A stretch of DNA of 50,814 nucleotides from an uncultured Pelagibacteraceae bacterium (GCA_902535625.1 CACAUA010000006.1:1-50814); one strand, 5' to 3'. Positions 26,275-35,931 are shown, numbered from the stretch's first letter. Made by a program: numbers and translations. Notes: generated by a model not told the origin, from the sequence alone.

Positions 26275-27303
26275 ATGAAATACTCTGCATCTAAAAATAG
26301 ATACTCAAATATGTTATATAGGACATGCGGTGACAGCGGTGTAAAATTGCCTTTAATAAGCTTGGGTCTTTGGCATAATTTTGGAGCCAAAATCCCACTT
26401 TCAAATATTAAAAAAATCTTATTTTACGCTTTTGATAGAGGTATTACTCATTTTGATTTGGCGAATAATTATGGCCCACCATATGGAAGTACCGAAATAA
26501 ATTTTGGAAAGATAATAATTAAAGACTTAAAAAAATATAGAGATGAACTCATCATATCATCTAAAGCTGGTTATGATATGTGGGAAGGACCTTATGGAGA
26601 ATGGGGATCAAAAAAACATATTATTGCAAGTTGTGATCAAAGTTTAAAGAGAATGAAAGTTGATTATTTTGACATATTTTATTCACACAGATTTGACCCA
26701 AATACACCTTTAGAAGAGACAGCAGATGCCTTAGAAAGTATTTATAAATCTGGAAAAGCTTTGTACATTGGTATTTCATCTTATTCCTCAAAAAAGACAA
26801 ATCAAATTTACAAAATTTTAAAATCAAGAAATATTAAATTGTTTATTCATCAACCATCATATTCGCTAATAAATAGATGGATTGAAAAAGATTTAACTAA
26901 GACAATAAGAAAACTAAAAATTGGATGTATTGCTTTTTCCCCACTAGCTCAAGGAATGCTATCAGATAAATATTTAAAAAAGATACCTAAAGTTTCAAGA
27001 GCAAGTGATGTTACATCATACTTAGATAAATCATTAATAACAAAAAAAAACTTAAAGATTGTTTCTGATTTAAATAAGATTGCAATTAAAAGAGGGCAAT
27101 CTTTATCTCAAATGGCAATCTCTTGGGTTTTATCAAATAATTATGTAACATCTGCTCTAATAGGAGTTAGAAGTTTAAATCAATTAAAAGAGAATTTGGA
27201 AAGTCTAAACAAGCTTAGTTTTTCAGCCTCTGAAATGAAAATAATTAATAAAACTGCAAAAGATGGTAATATTAACATCTGGAAGCAGTCAAGCTCATAT
27301 TAA
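26275..27303 (+). CDS. Aldo/keto reductase (YghZ-like)
   Basis: A 342-residue NADP(H)-dependent AKR. The catalytic Tyr lies in FDLANNYGPPYGSTE, the Lys in IISSKAGYDMWEGPYGEWGSKK and the His in DIFYSHRFDP. The last two match the AKR14-type group containing E. coli YghZ, an L-glyceraldehyde 3-phosphate reductase. Cofactor-binding segments follow at ISSYSS and near ALIGVRSLNQLKENL. In this cluster it may reduce a toxic aldehyde (lactaldehyde or glyceraldehyde type) or oxidise an aldose. The ROK kinase starts 1 base after its stop. Confidence 0.88.
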   Translation: MKYSASKNRYSNMLYRTCGDSGVKLPLISLGLWHNFGAKIPLSNIKKILFYAFDRGITHFDLANNYGPPYGSTEINFGKIIIKDLKKYRDELIISSKAGYDMWEGPYGEWGSKKHIIASCDQSLKRMKVDYFDIFYSHRFDPNTPLEETADALESIYKSGKALYIGISSYSSKKTNQIYKILKSRNIKLFIHQPSYSLINRWIEKDLTKTIRKLKIGCIAFSPLAQGMLSDKYLKKIPKVSRASDVTSYLDKSLITKKNLKIVSDLNKIAIKRGQSLSQMAISWVLSNNYVTSALIGVRSLNQLKENLESLNKLSFSASEMKIINKTAKDGNINIWKQSSSY

Positions 27304-27304
27304 A

Positions 27305-28219
27305 ATGTATATTGGTATTGATTTAGGTGGAACTAAAACAGAGTCGATTATATTAGATAATAAAGGTAATGAGTTAGAGAGAATAAGAAAATCAACTCCA
27401 AAAAATTACAACGGTACACTTGATATAGTTTGTGAACTAGTAAATTATTTAGAAGATAAATATAAATCTAAATGTAGTGTAGGTGTAGGCTCTCCTGGAG
27501 CTCTTTCTTTTGAAAACGACTGTATAAAAGGTGGTAATTCAACATGGTTAAATAATAGACCATTAAAAAAAGATTTAGAACTTAGATTAAATCGAAATAT
27601 TTTTTTAGAAAATGATGCAAATTGTTTTGCATTGTCGGAGTCAATTGACGGAGCAGGAAAAAATGATGATGTTGTTTTTGGAGTAATAATTGGAACAGGA
27701 GTTGGTGGAGGTCTCGTTATAAACAATAAAATTATCAATGGTCATAATAACATAACTGGAGAGTGGGGCCATAATCAGATGCCACTGGGCTCAAATGACA
27801 AATGGAATAGACATGATTGTTATTGTGGAAAAAAAGGATGTATAGAAACTTTTCTATCGGGCCCAGGTTTCTCAAGACATTTTTATGATATGTTTAAAAT
27901 TAATCTCGATCCTAAAATTATACAAGATAATGCTAATAATGGAGATGAAAAATCTTTAGAATTTATTTCTCAATATCTAGACTATTTAGCAAGAGGGCTT
28001 TCCCAAGTCATAAATATTGTTGATCCTGGAGCTATAGTTTTAGGTGGAGGCGTTTCAAATATGAAGCAAATTTATGAGAATATAAATCCTAAATTAAAAA
28101 AATATGTGTTTAGTGACACTGTTAATACAAAAGTATTAAAACATATTCATGGTGACTCTAGCGGAGTAAGAGGAGCTGCTGATCTAGGAAGATCTGGTGA
28201 ATTAATCAATAAAATATGA
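27305..28219 (+). CDS. ROK family sugar kinase
   Basis: A cytoplasmic ATP-dependent sugar kinase of about 304 residues. The phosphate-binding motif is GIDLGGTKTESIILD at the N terminus; the catalytic Asp is in ENDANCFALSES; the ROK zinc motif is HDCYCGKKGCIETFLSG (HxnCxCGxxGCxE type). A reading from 27263 would begin within the reductase gene, so the ATG at 27305 is taken. There is no DNA-binding domain, so it is a kinase and not a ROK repressor. Fructokinase- or N-acetylglucosamine kinase-like members look most similar; the true sugar is unknown. Confidence 0.9.
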   Translation: MYIGIDLGGTKTESIILDNKGNELERIRKSTPKNYNGTLDIVCELVNYLEDKYKSKCSVGVGSPGALSFENDCIKGGNSTWLNNRPLKKDLELRLNRNIFLENDANCFALSESIDGAGKNDDVVFGVIIGTGVGGGLVINNKIINGHNNITGEWGHNQMPLGSNDKWNRHDCYCGKKGCIETFLSGPGFSRHFYDMFKINLDPKIIQDNANNGDEKSLEFISQYLDYLARGLSQVINIVDPGAIVLGGGVSNMKQIYENINPKLKKYVFSDTVNTKVLKHIHGDSSGVRGAADLGRSGELINKI

Positions 28220-29076
28220 AAAAAGTTAAAATTGGTTTCATTGGAATAGGTTTAATGGGATATCCAATGGCAAAAAATCTCCTCAAATCAAAATATCAAG
28301 TCAAAGTTTTTAATAGAACTAAAAGTAAAGCCCTTAAATTAAAAAAATTTAGCGCAGAAGTATGTAATTCTTTAAAGGAAGTTGTTTCAGACAGTGATCT
28401 AATAATTACAATGTTATCTGATGATAAGGCTATAAAAAAAATATATTTCAACTCAGAATTCTTAAAAAATTTAAAAGTAGGATCTACTGTTATAGATATG
28501 AGTTCTGCAAATCCTAGAACAGCAATTAATTTATCAAAATTATTAAAAAAATATAAAATTAATTTTTTAGACGCACCAGTTTCGGGGGGCACAAATGGTG
28601 CAGAGAATGCAGAGCTCGCCATAATGGTTGGTGGAGATAAGAAAGTTTTTTCTAAAAATTTAAATGTACTTAAGAAATTAGGCAATCCAGTTTTAGTTGG
28701 AAAAAATTCCGCAGGTCAAATAGCAAAATTAGCTAATCAAATTATAGTTGGAATTACAATAGGATCTGTTGCAGAAGCAATTAAACTATCACAAAAAAAT
28801 AACGTAAATCCAATTAATATTCTCAAAGCATTGAAAGGAGGATGGGCTGACAGTAAAGTATTGCAAACTCACGGACTAAGAATGATCAAAAATGATTTTA
28901 AACCAAGAGGAAAAAATTTTTCGCAATTAAAAGATATGAATAACATCCTTGATTGTGCGAAAAATAAAAAGTTAGAATTACCTTTATCTAAAATAGTAAA
29001 AAAAATGTATAATAAACTTGTTAAAAAGGGTTTAGGTAATTATGATCATAGTTCGTTATACAAAAGCTATAAATAA
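28216..29076 (+). CDS. NAD(P)-dependent beta-hydroxyacid dehydrogenase (3-HIBADH family)
   Basis: A 286-residue enzyme of the hydroxyisobutyrate dehydrogenase/tartronate-semialdehyde reductase family. The Rossmann motif is GFIGIGLMGYPMAKNLL; the substrate-binding motif is APVSGGTNGAENAELAIMVGG; the catalytic Lys is in GQIAKLANQIIVG. It overlaps the ROK gene by four bases (ATGA). In a sugar-acid cluster a tartronate-semialdehyde reductase (GlxR-like) role is the best guess. It is only a distant relative of the second family member at 42877-43791. Confidence 0.88.
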   Translation: MKKVKIGFIGIGLMGYPMAKNLLKSKYQVKVFNRTKSKALKLKKFSAEVCNSLKEVVSDSDLIITMLSDDKAIKKIYFNSEFLKNLKVGSTVIDMSSANPRTAINLSKLLKKYKINFLDAPVSGGTNGAENAELAIMVGGDKKVFSKNLNVLKKLGNPVLVGKNSAGQIAKLANQIIVGITIGSVAEAIKLSQKNNVNPINILKALKGGWADSKVLQTHGLRMIKNDFKPRGKNFSQLKDMNNILDCAKNKKLELPLSKIVKKMYNKLVKKGLGNYDHSSLYKSYK

Positions 29077-29090
29077 TTATTGGAGATGAA

Positions 29091-29933
29091 ATGAAATTAC
29101 TAAGAGTAGGAGAAAAAAATAAAGAAAAGCCAGCTATATTAGATAAAGATGGAAAGTTGAGAGATATATCCAAACATATAATCGATTTAGATCCAACTCA
29201 TTTAAATTTTGAAACATTTGAAAAAATTAAACAAATTGATTTATCATCACAGCCCGAGATTTCAAATAATACAAGAATTGGTTCATGCATAACTAAACCA
29301 GGAAAATTTATTGCAATTGGATTAAATTTTTCTGATCATGCAGCGGAAACTGGAGCAAAACCACCAACAGAACCAATTGTATTTATGAAAGCCACTAGTT
29401 CAATCAATGGACCAAATGATGATATTGAAATTACAAGCTATTCAAACAAACTAGATTGGGAAGTTGAGCTAGGTTTAGTTATTGGGAAAAATGCTAAAAA
29501 TATTCCAGAAAAAAATTCACAAGATTATATCTTAGGTTATTGTTTAGTGAATGATGTAAGTGAGAGGGAGTGGCAAATAGAAAAAATGGGACAGTGGGTA
29601 AAAGGAAAGTCGCACGATACATTTGGTCCTGTTGGTCCATATCTTGTGACCAAAGATGAGATTAATGATGTAAACAACCTAAATATGGAATTAGATTTAA
29701 ATGGTGAACGAATGCAAACGGGTAATACAAAAACAATGATTTTTAATGTAGATCATATTGTTTCATATGTTAGCAGATATATGTCCCTTCAACCTGGAGA
29801 TATCATTACCACAGGAACACCCCCAGGAGTTGGAATGGGAATGAAACCACAAAAATTTTTAAAAGCAGGTGATGAAATGAGGCTTTCAATTGAACTTCTT
29901 GGTGAACAAAAATCAAAAGTAGTAGCAATTTAA
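29091..29933 (+). CDS. FAH-family hydrolase (2,4-diketo-3-deoxy sugar-acid hydrolase-like)
   Basis: A 280-residue fumarylacetoacetate hydrolase fold protein. The metal-binding residues lie in DWEVELGLVIGK (Glu pair) and GYCLVNDVSEREWQ (Asp); the oxyanion region KGKSHDTFGPVGPYLV and the tail ITTGTPPGVGMG are also typical. Bacterial relatives split 2,4-diketo-3-deoxy-rhamnonate or -fuconate into pyruvate and lactate, or act on ureidoglycolate-like compounds. The dehydratase and SDR in the same cluster favour the first. It closes the TctCBA-led unit; a GGAG ribosome site precedes it. Confidence 0.88.
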   Translation: MKLLRVGEKNKEKPAILDKDGKLRDISKHIIDLDPTHLNFETFEKIKQIDLSSQPEISNNTRIGSCITKPGKFIAIGLNFSDHAAETGAKPPTEPIVFMKATSSINGPNDDIEITSYSNKLDWEVELGLVIGKNAKNIPEKNSQDYILGYCLVNDVSEREWQIEKMGQWVKGKSHDTFGPVGPYLVTKDEINDVNNLNMELDLNGERMQTGNTKTMIFNVDHIVSYVSRYMSLQPGDIITTGTPPGVGMGMKPQKFLKAGDEMRLSIELLGEQKSKVVAI

Positions 29934-29956
29934 TCCAAATATAATCTCTTTTTTGA

Positions 29957-29962
29957 TATAAT
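29957..29962 (+). promoter_or_regulatory. Candidate -10 element for ppc
   Basis: TATAAT lies 5 bases before the GTG start of PEP carboxylase, with a second TATAAT at 29940-29945. No clear -35 box is spaced correctly. If the downstream one is used, the message would begin at or next to the start codon and be leaderless. Confidence 0.3.
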
Positions 29963-29967
29963 AAATT

Positions 29968-32649
29968 GTGATCAAAAGAGACCTATACTACGAGAGAATT
30001 CCTACAAAATCATTAAGAGAGGATGTTAGGTTTTTAGGAAATTCATTAGGAAATGTAATTAAAGAACAAGAAGGTAAAAGCTTTTATAATCTTGTTGAGA
30101 AAATAAGAAAGTTATCAAAAGCAAATAAAATCCAAAAAAAATCATATAAAAAAATTTCTAGTGAAATAAAAAGTATTAATCCTAAAAATATTTACAAGCT
30201 TGCAAGAGCATTTAATCATTTTATGAATTTTATAAATCTAGCTGAGTCTATTGATGCATCTAGACAACTAAACCAATATGAAAATAAAAGAGATGGTAAA
30301 AATCAAAAAAATATTTTTATAGAAGAAATTTTTGAGAAATTATTTAAAAATAAAAAAATTAATAATAATAAAATATATAGTTTTGCAAAAAATTTAAATA
30401 TTGGAATAGTTTTGACAGCCCATCCAACAGAGGTCAAAAGAAGAACTTTAATTCAAAAATACCATAAAATTACAGAAATACTTGAGGATAGAGAGTTATT
30501 TAAAGATCACTCTTCAAAAATAAAATCTTTAAATAAAAAAATTCATGATGAATTTACCATTATCTGGAATACAGATGACTTAAAAAGATCAAAACCGTCT
30601 CCAGCCGATGAAGCGCGATGGGGTCTTGCAATAATAGAGGATAGTCTTTGGGAAACTATTCCAAAAGTCTACAGAAGACTCAATGATATATTTTTGAAAA
30701 ATATGGGTAAAGGATTGCCAAAAAATTTTAATCCTATTGAGTTTGGTTCATGGATGGGAGGTGATAGAGACGGAAATCCAAATGTAACTTCAAAAGTGAC
30801 AAAAGAAGTTTTGTTATTGTCAAGATGGGAAGCGGCAAAATTGTATGAAAAAGAACTTACTAAATTAATTAGATCATATTCAATGAAAAAGTGTTCAAAA
30901 AAAATTCAAAAACTTACAGGAAAATCATTTGAACCTTACAGAGTTTTCTTAAGACCTTTAAGAGATAAAATGCGATTTACTCATCGATCAATTGAACAGT
31001 TTATAGTGAACAAAAAACCTTTAGACTATAACAAATTGCTAAACTCAAAAGAAGAAATTTTAAAACCCCTTAGAATTGTCCGTGAATCTTTAGAGGAAAA
31101 TCAAAGTGAAAATATCGCAAGTGGTGAATTATTAGACTTAATGAGAAGAGCAAAATGTTTTGGAATTAATTTAGCAAAACTAGATATTAGACAAGAATCA
31201 TCTAGACACTCACAATTAATTAATGAACTTGTTCAGAAAAAAAATAAACACAATTATTTAAAATGGAGTGAGGAGGAAAAAATTAAATTTTTATCATTTA
31301 AGATGAAAAAAAAATCTAATTTCATCAAAAATTTTAATTTTAAAAATAAAGAAAACAAAGAAGTTTGGTCAACATTTAAAATTTTATCTGAAGAGCCACC
31401 TGAATGTTTGGGGGCTTATGTTATTTCAATGACATCATCTGCATCTGACATTCTCTCTGTTTTATATTTGCAAAAAGAAGCAAATATTAAGAATAATTTA
31501 AGAGTTGTCCCTTTATTTGAAACATTAGATGACTTAATTAATGCAAAATCAATAATGGCCAGCTTGTTTTCATTAAAGTGGTACAGAGATTTAATAAAAA
31601 ATAAACAAGAAGTCATGATTGGATACTCAGACTCAAGCAAAGATGCTGGAAAAATTTGTGCAAGTTGGCATCAATATAAGGCTCAAGAAGAAATTATTAA
31701 AATTGCAAAAAAATATAAAATAGATGTTACTTTCTTTCATGGAAGAGGTGGTTCAGCGGGTAGAGGCGGAGGCCCAATTCAAGCTACTTTAAAATCTCAG
31801 CCGCCAAATACAGTTAATGGAAAAATTAGAATAACTGATCAAGGAGAAGTTATTCAGCAGAAATATGGATATCAGCCTTTAGCAATTTATAATTTATGTA
31901 GCTATATAGGAGCGGTAATGGAGGCAACATTAACACCACCTCCAGTCCCTAAAAAAGATTGGAGAAATCTAATTGAAAAAATGTCTGAAATTTCAAAAAG
32001 TTCATATAGAAAAAATATTAATCAAAGTTCAGATTTTATTAAATATTTTAAAACCGTTACGCCACATGTGTCTTTAGGAAAACTTTCAATTGGATCAAGA
32101 CCGTCTAAAAGAAAGAATATTGATAATATCAAAGGTTTAAGAGCAATACCCTGGGTATTTGCTTGGACACAAATAAGACTCATGCTTCCAGCATGGCTTG
32201 GAAGTGCAGAAGCTTTAAGATATTCATCGATAGAAAAATTTGAGAAAACACTAATAGATATGGAAAAAAATTGGCCTTTCTTCAATTCAATGATGGATAT
32301 CTTGGATATGGTAATTTCAAAAGTGGACCCAGATATTTCAAAAATATATGAAGAATACTTAGCTGATAAAGATTTAAAAAGAGTTGGAAAAAAACTTAGG
32401 TTCCAATTCGAAGTTATTAAAAAGTTAAATAAAAAGATTACGCCTAAAGAAATTATAAATGAAAGAAAAAAATTTAGATCAGGAGTTATTGTAAGAAATA
32501 TTTACACAGAAGTATTAAATATAATTCAAGCAGTAGTTATGAATAAAATCAAAAACAAAAAATTAAATTCAGATAAAAAAAATGATCTTAATGATGCATT
32601 ATTAACATCTATTGCAGGCATTTCAGCTGCAATGAAAAATACCGGTTAA
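29968..32649 (+). CDS. ppc: Phosphoenolpyruvate carboxylase
   Basis: A full-length 893-residue enzyme that carboxylates PEP to oxaloacetate, refilling the TCA cycle. The catalytic His is in VLTAHPTEV at about residue 148; MIGYSDSSKDAGK and the glycine-rich loop FHGRGGSAGRGGGP (about 590-603) are the second and third hallmark motifs, and the C terminus ends KNTG as in the family. The start codon is GTG; no earlier ATG fits. It has 34 bases of upstream space after the FAH gene and may have its own promoter. The stop directly touches the ccdA start. Confidence 0.97.
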   Translation: MIKRDLYYERIPTKSLREDVRFLGNSLGNVIKEQEGKSFYNLVEKIRKLSKANKIQKKSYKKISSEIKSINPKNIYKLARAFNHFMNFINLAESIDASRQLNQYENKRDGKNQKNIFIEEIFEKLFKNKKINNNKIYSFAKNLNIGIVLTAHPTEVKRRTLIQKYHKITEILEDRELFKDHSSKIKSLNKKIHDEFTIIWNTDDLKRSKPSPADEARWGLAIIEDSLWETIPKVYRRLNDIFLKNMGKGLPKNFNPIEFGSWMGGDRDGNPNVTSKVTKEVLLLSRWEAAKLYEKELTKLIRSYSMKKCSKKIQKLTGKSFEPYRVFLRPLRDKMRFTHRSIEQFIVNKKPLDYNKLLNSKEEILKPLRIVRESLEENQSENIASGELLDLMRRAKCFGINLAKLDIRQESSRHSQLINELVQKKNKHNYLKWSEEEKIKFLSFKMKKKSNFIKNFNFKNKENKEVWSTFKILSEEPPECLGAYVISMTSSASDILSVLYLQKEANIKNNLRVVPLFETLDDLINAKSIMASLFSLKWYRDLIKNKQEVMIGYSDSSKDAGKICASWHQYKAQEEIIKIAKKYKIDVTFFHGRGGSAGRGGGPIQATLKSQPPNTVNGKIRITDQGEVIQQKYGYQPLAIYNLCSYIGAVMEATLTPPPVPKKDWRNLIEKMSEISKSSYRKNINQSSDFIKYFKTVTPHVSLGKLSIGSRPSKRKNIDNIKGLRAIPWVFAWTQIRLMLPAWLGSAEALRYSSIEKFEKTLIDMEKNWPFFNSMMDILDMVISKVDPDISKIYEEYLADKDLKRVGKKLRFQFEVIKKLNKKITPKEIINERKKFRSGVIVRNIYTEVLNIIQAVVMNKIKNKKLNSDKKNDLNDALLTSIAGISAAMKNTG

Positions 32650-33357
32650 ATGATAGAATTATTTGTAGCATTTGGAGCTGGATTGATAAGCTTTTTGTCT
32701 CCATGTGTACTTCCATTAATACCTGGATATATATCTTATATTTCTGGAAGCTCTTTAAATGAGCTATTAGAAAAAAAAACAATTAATATATTCCCTATAG
32801 TTTTATTTACTTTTGGTTTTTCCATTGTTTTTATAAGCTTCGGAGCTACCGCAACTTTTTTAGGTTCTTTAATTTTAAGTAACTCTTATGAATTAAGAAT
32901 TATTGCAGGAAGTATAATAATCATTTTCTCCCTTCATATTATGGGATTAATTAATATTAAGTTTTTAAATTATGAAAAAAGGATTAATACTGAGATTAAA
33001 TCAGGAAATTTTGGTTCAATATTAGTTGGTATGGCATTTGGATTTGGATGGACTCCATGTATTGGACCTATTTTGGGATCAATATTAGCTCTAGCTTCGA
33101 TCGAGCAAAGTTTGAACCGAGGCATATTGTTACTTGTGTTCTATTCACTTGGTTTAGCATTGCCATTTATTGCATCAGGCTATTTGATACAACGTTTTAT
33201 GGTTGTTACAAAAAATCTAAAATCAAAAATGATAATTATTTCAAGAGTTGGTGGAGGATTATTATTGATAACAGGAATATTAATGATTACAAACCAGTTA
33301 CAAGCTTTAGGATTTTACATATTAAAGTATTTTCCTATACTTCAAAAACTTGGATAA
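32650..33357 (+). CDS. ccdA: CcdA-type thiol:disulfide membrane protein
   Basis: A 235-residue, six-helix membrane protein of the CcdA/DsbD-transmembrane family, which carries reducing power across the inner membrane for cytochrome c maturation or periplasmic disulfide reduction. The two redox cysteines lie in GLISFLSPCVLPLIPGY near residue 17 and FGWTPCIGPILGS near residue 136. The length matches stand-alone CcdA without the DsbD end domains. It begins immediately after the ppc stop with no spacer. Confidence 0.93.
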   Translation: MIELFVAFGAGLISFLSPCVLPLIPGYISYISGSSLNELLEKKTINIFPIVLFTFGFSIVFISFGATATFLGSLILSNSYELRIIAGSIIIIFSLHIMGLINIKFLNYEKRINTEIKSGNFGSILVGMAFGFGWTPCIGPILGSILALASIEQSLNRGILLLVFYSLGLALPFIASGYLIQRFMVVTKNLKSKMIIISRVGGGLLLITGILMITNQLQALGFYILKYFPILQKLG

Positions 33358-33359
33358 AA

Positions 33360-33947
33360 ATGAAAATATACCAAATCGATTGTAGTGCTAGAAAAGAAGG
33401 TTCTACCTCAAGGATGCTTGCAAAAAAAATACTTGATAAAGTTAAAAAAGATAATGATGAAGTCATTTATAGAGATCTAGATGACGAAATGCTTTTTATA
33501 TCTGGTTTAACTGAGTCTGGAATGAAAATTCCAGAGAATGAGCAAACAGATGAACATAAAAAAATGTTTGAATTGTCTGATAAACTAGTATCAGAGTTAA
33601 AAGAATGTGATGTAATTATTATATCAGTGCCAATTTATAATTTTGGCCCGCCAGCAACACTGAAAGCTTGGGCTGATCTTGCAGCCAGAGTAAAATTGAC
33701 ATTTAAATACGGGGACGACGGAAGAAGAAAAGGTTTATTAGAAGATAAGCAGGTCTATTTAGTAATTACTTCTGGTGGAACAAAAATACAAGGGGAAGAA
33801 GATTTTTTAACTCCATGGTTGATACATATGTTAAATTTTTTTGGTATTAAAAAAATTGATATAGTTGCAGCAGATCAAATGGCTTTAGATTATGAAAAAT
33901 CTATAAAAAATGCTGAAGAAAAAATAAAAGAATTATTTAAAGATTAA
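33360..33947 (+). CDS. FMN-dependent NADH:quinone/azo reductase family (AzoR-like)
   Basis: A 195-residue flavodoxin-fold protein. The FMN phosphate loop is DCSARKEGSTSRMLAKK near the start; VPIYNFGPPATLKAWAD is the typical second flavin contact, and VITSGGTKIQG the third. A longer reading from 33048 would lie inside ccdA in another frame, so the ATG at 33360 is the start. The family reduces quinones or azo dyes with NADH, probably protecting against quinone stress. Its 3' end overlaps the convergent dioxygenase gene by 11 bases. Confidence 0.88.
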   Translation: MKIYQIDCSARKEGSTSRMLAKKILDKVKKDNDEVIYRDLDDEMLFISGLTESGMKIPENEQTDEHKKMFELSDKLVSELKECDVIIISVPIYNFGPPATLKAWADLAARVKLTFKYGDDGRRKGLLEDKQVYLVITSGGTKIQGEEDFLTPWLIHMLNFFGIKKIDIVAADQMALDYEKSIKNAEEKIKELFKD

Positions 33948-35040
33948 ATTTTCTTTTTAAATGTCTAAGTTTACCTTCTGTACTGTCGAAATCAATGTAG
34001 CATCCTTGTAAATATCTATCACCTTCGTTAACATCATACTTTGTTCTTCCATGAAGTAATCTATGATTGTCCATCATTAACAAATCTCCAGTTTCTAATT
34101 TAAATTCAACTTTATATTTATCAGAGTTATATAATTCAGAAATTTTATTTCTAGCTTTATAGAATAAATCCAATTTTGATTTTTCTAATATCGGAGCATA
34201 ATCTAATCTTGGACTAAATCTAACTTGTTTAAAATTATTTTTTTCATCCAATTTAATTAACTCAGACATATCTTCTAGAACAACTGTATTGTCTATAAAT
34301 TTAAATTTTACTTTAACTGAAGATAAAATTTCATAATATTCTGGATAATCCTCTTTGATTTTTTCACTTACTGTGTAACCATCAACCAAGGTAGAATTTC
34401 CTCCACTCACATTATTTATAATACAATGCAATAATTGAACACAAGGAACTGGTTTTCTATACGGATTATCTGTATGTGGAGATAATGCTAATGATGTATA
34501 AGCCAAATCATTTGGATTAGGCACAGATCTTACATTAAAAAATTCCCCAAAATTAGTTCTTCTTACACTGCCAATTGAATTTGCAAATTTTATAATAAAA
34601 TTATCTTCAGTTGTAACATTAGTTAAAACTACAAAACCATATTTATAGAATGATACTAATAAATCATACATGATTTTTTTTTCAAAAATATCATTTTCAA
34701 ATTTAAATTTTTGAAAATTATTAAAATTTGAATCCCATTTAATTTTATCAATTGAAATAGGATCAAGATTTTGAGATTTATACTCATTTAATATTTGATC
34801 TTCTTTTATTTTATAATTGGTCCCATCATTGAAAAATAAATTAAGCAATCCATCTTCATTTTCAATTTTTTCTATATCAATATTAGTATTTATAGAATTT
34901 GGATCAAATAATCTTTGTTGATTTCCTTTATCCAAAGCATCTTCGTTATTTATTCTTTCTCTAAGCCAAAAAGGATGTATTTCCTCTTTATTATTTCCAC
35001 TATTTATAAATACTTTTTTAGAATCGATTTCTATTTTCAT
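33937..35040 (-). CDS. TauD/gamma-butyrobetaine hydroxylase-like dioxygenase
   Basis: A 367-residue Fe(II)/2-oxoglutarate dioxygenase. The iron ligands are His189 and Asp191 in SPHTDNPYRKP and His330 in DNHRLLHGRTKY. Residues 1 to about 95 form the GBBH-type N-terminal domain (HPFWLRERINN), but the zinc-binding cysteines of the eukaryotic enzymes are absent. No carnitine, trimethyllysine or taurine genes lie nearby, so the substrate is open: a betaine, sulfonate or related small molecule. The 3' end overlaps the AzoR-like gene by 11 bases. Confidence 0.87.
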   Translation of the reverse strand: MKIEIDSKKVFINSGNNKEEIHPFWLRERINNEDALDKGNQQRLFDPNSINTNIDIEKIENEDGLLNLFFNDGTNYKIKEDQILNEYKSQNLDPISIDKIKWDSNFNNFQKFKFENDIFEKKIMYDLLVSFYKYGFVVLTNVTTEDNFIIKFANSIGSVRRTNFGEFFNVRSVPNPNDLAYTSLALSPHTDNPYRKPVPCVQLLHCIINNVSGGNSTLVDGYTVSEKIKEDYPEYYEILSSVKVKFKFIDNTVVLEDMSELIKLDEKNNFKQVRFSPRLDYAPILEKSKLDLFYKARNKISELYNSDKYKVEFKLETGDLLMMDNHRLLHGRTKYDVNEGDRYLQGCYIDFDSTEGKLRHLKRKFNL

Positions 35041-35127
35041 CTATCTAGATTCTTCTATCAAATTCTAAAATTTTCAAGATATTTTATTTGAACTAGTTGT
35101 ATATTTTAATTATTACTCGTTAAATAA

Positions 35128-35931
35128 ATGACCTTCAAAAAAACAAACGATTACAAGATTTATTACACGTTTTTGAATAAGCTAGCTAAGGATTTAACTA
35201 ATTTTTATTACACTAAACTTAACAAAACTTTTACAATTAATAATAAGTTAAAAGGTAAAGGTTATGATCCTGTTACCAGTGCTGATAAAGCTTTTGAAAA
35301 ATTTATAAGAAAGAAGATTAATGATAAGTTCCCAGATCATCAAATTATTGGTGAAGAGTTTGGGGTAAAAAAGACGAAAAGTCTATTTTCATGGATAATT
35401 GATCCAATTGATGGGACAAGATCATTCGTTGCTGGAAATCCTACCTGGAGCAATTTAATTTCTCTAAATTATAACAATAAACCAATGGTCGGGCTAGCTA
35501 ATTTCCCAAGAATGGAAAGATACTATTTAAATCAAAATGATAAATCTGCCTTTGTATTTGAAGGCAGAAAAAAAAGAAAATTAAAAGTAAACAAAAAAAT
35601 AAAATTTGATTATTTAAAAGTAGCCGCTGCTTTTCATGGAACTTTGTCTTTTCAAAAACAAAAAAAAATAATGAAATTTATTAAGAGAATGCAGTTTCCA
35701 TGTTTCGATGCACTAACATATTGTCAATTAGCAGAGGGAAGACTAGATATTGTAGCTCAATGTGCAAACAAAATTTGGGATATACATCCGATAATACCAA
35801 TTATTAAAGCATCAGGTGGAATAATTACTACATGGGATAATAAAGATGCTTCATTAGGTGGAAACATAATTGTTTCAAATAATTTATCAAATCATAAAAA
35901 AATTTTAAAATTACTCAAGCCAGCTACATGA
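35128..35931 (+). CDS. Inositol monophosphatase family, HisN-like histidinol phosphatase
   Basis: A 267-residue Mg-dependent, lithium-type phosphatase. Metal-binding Asp/Glu lie in TSADKAFEKF, IIGEEFGV and DPIDGTRSFVAGNPTW, and the C-terminal Asp is in IWDIHPIIPIIKASGG. The SFVAGNPTW sequence is typical of HisN-type enzymes that take histidinol phosphate, while inositol phosphate is the alternative. It overlaps the next gene by four bases. Given IolG, IolE and IolD elsewhere in the window, the inositol phosphatase option is worth testing. Confidence 0.85.
   Translation: MTFKKTNDYKIYYTFLNKLAKDLTNFYYTKLNKTFTINNKLKGKGYDPVTSADKAFEKFIRKKINDKFPDHQIIGEEFGVKKTKSLFSWIIDPIDGTRSFVAGNPTWSNLISLNYNNKPMVGLANFPRMERYYLNQNDKSAFVFEGRKKRKLKVNKKIKFDYLKVAAAFHGTLSFQKQKKIMKFIKRMQFPCFDALTYCQLAEGRLDIVAQCANKIWDIHPIIPIIKASGGIITTWDNKDASLGGNIIVSNNLSNHKKILKLLKPAT

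Noticed and set aside
33048..33359. N-terminal extension of the AzoR-like flavoprotein
   Set aside because: These bases encode ccdA in a different frame, and the flavodoxin fold begins right after the ATG at 33360.
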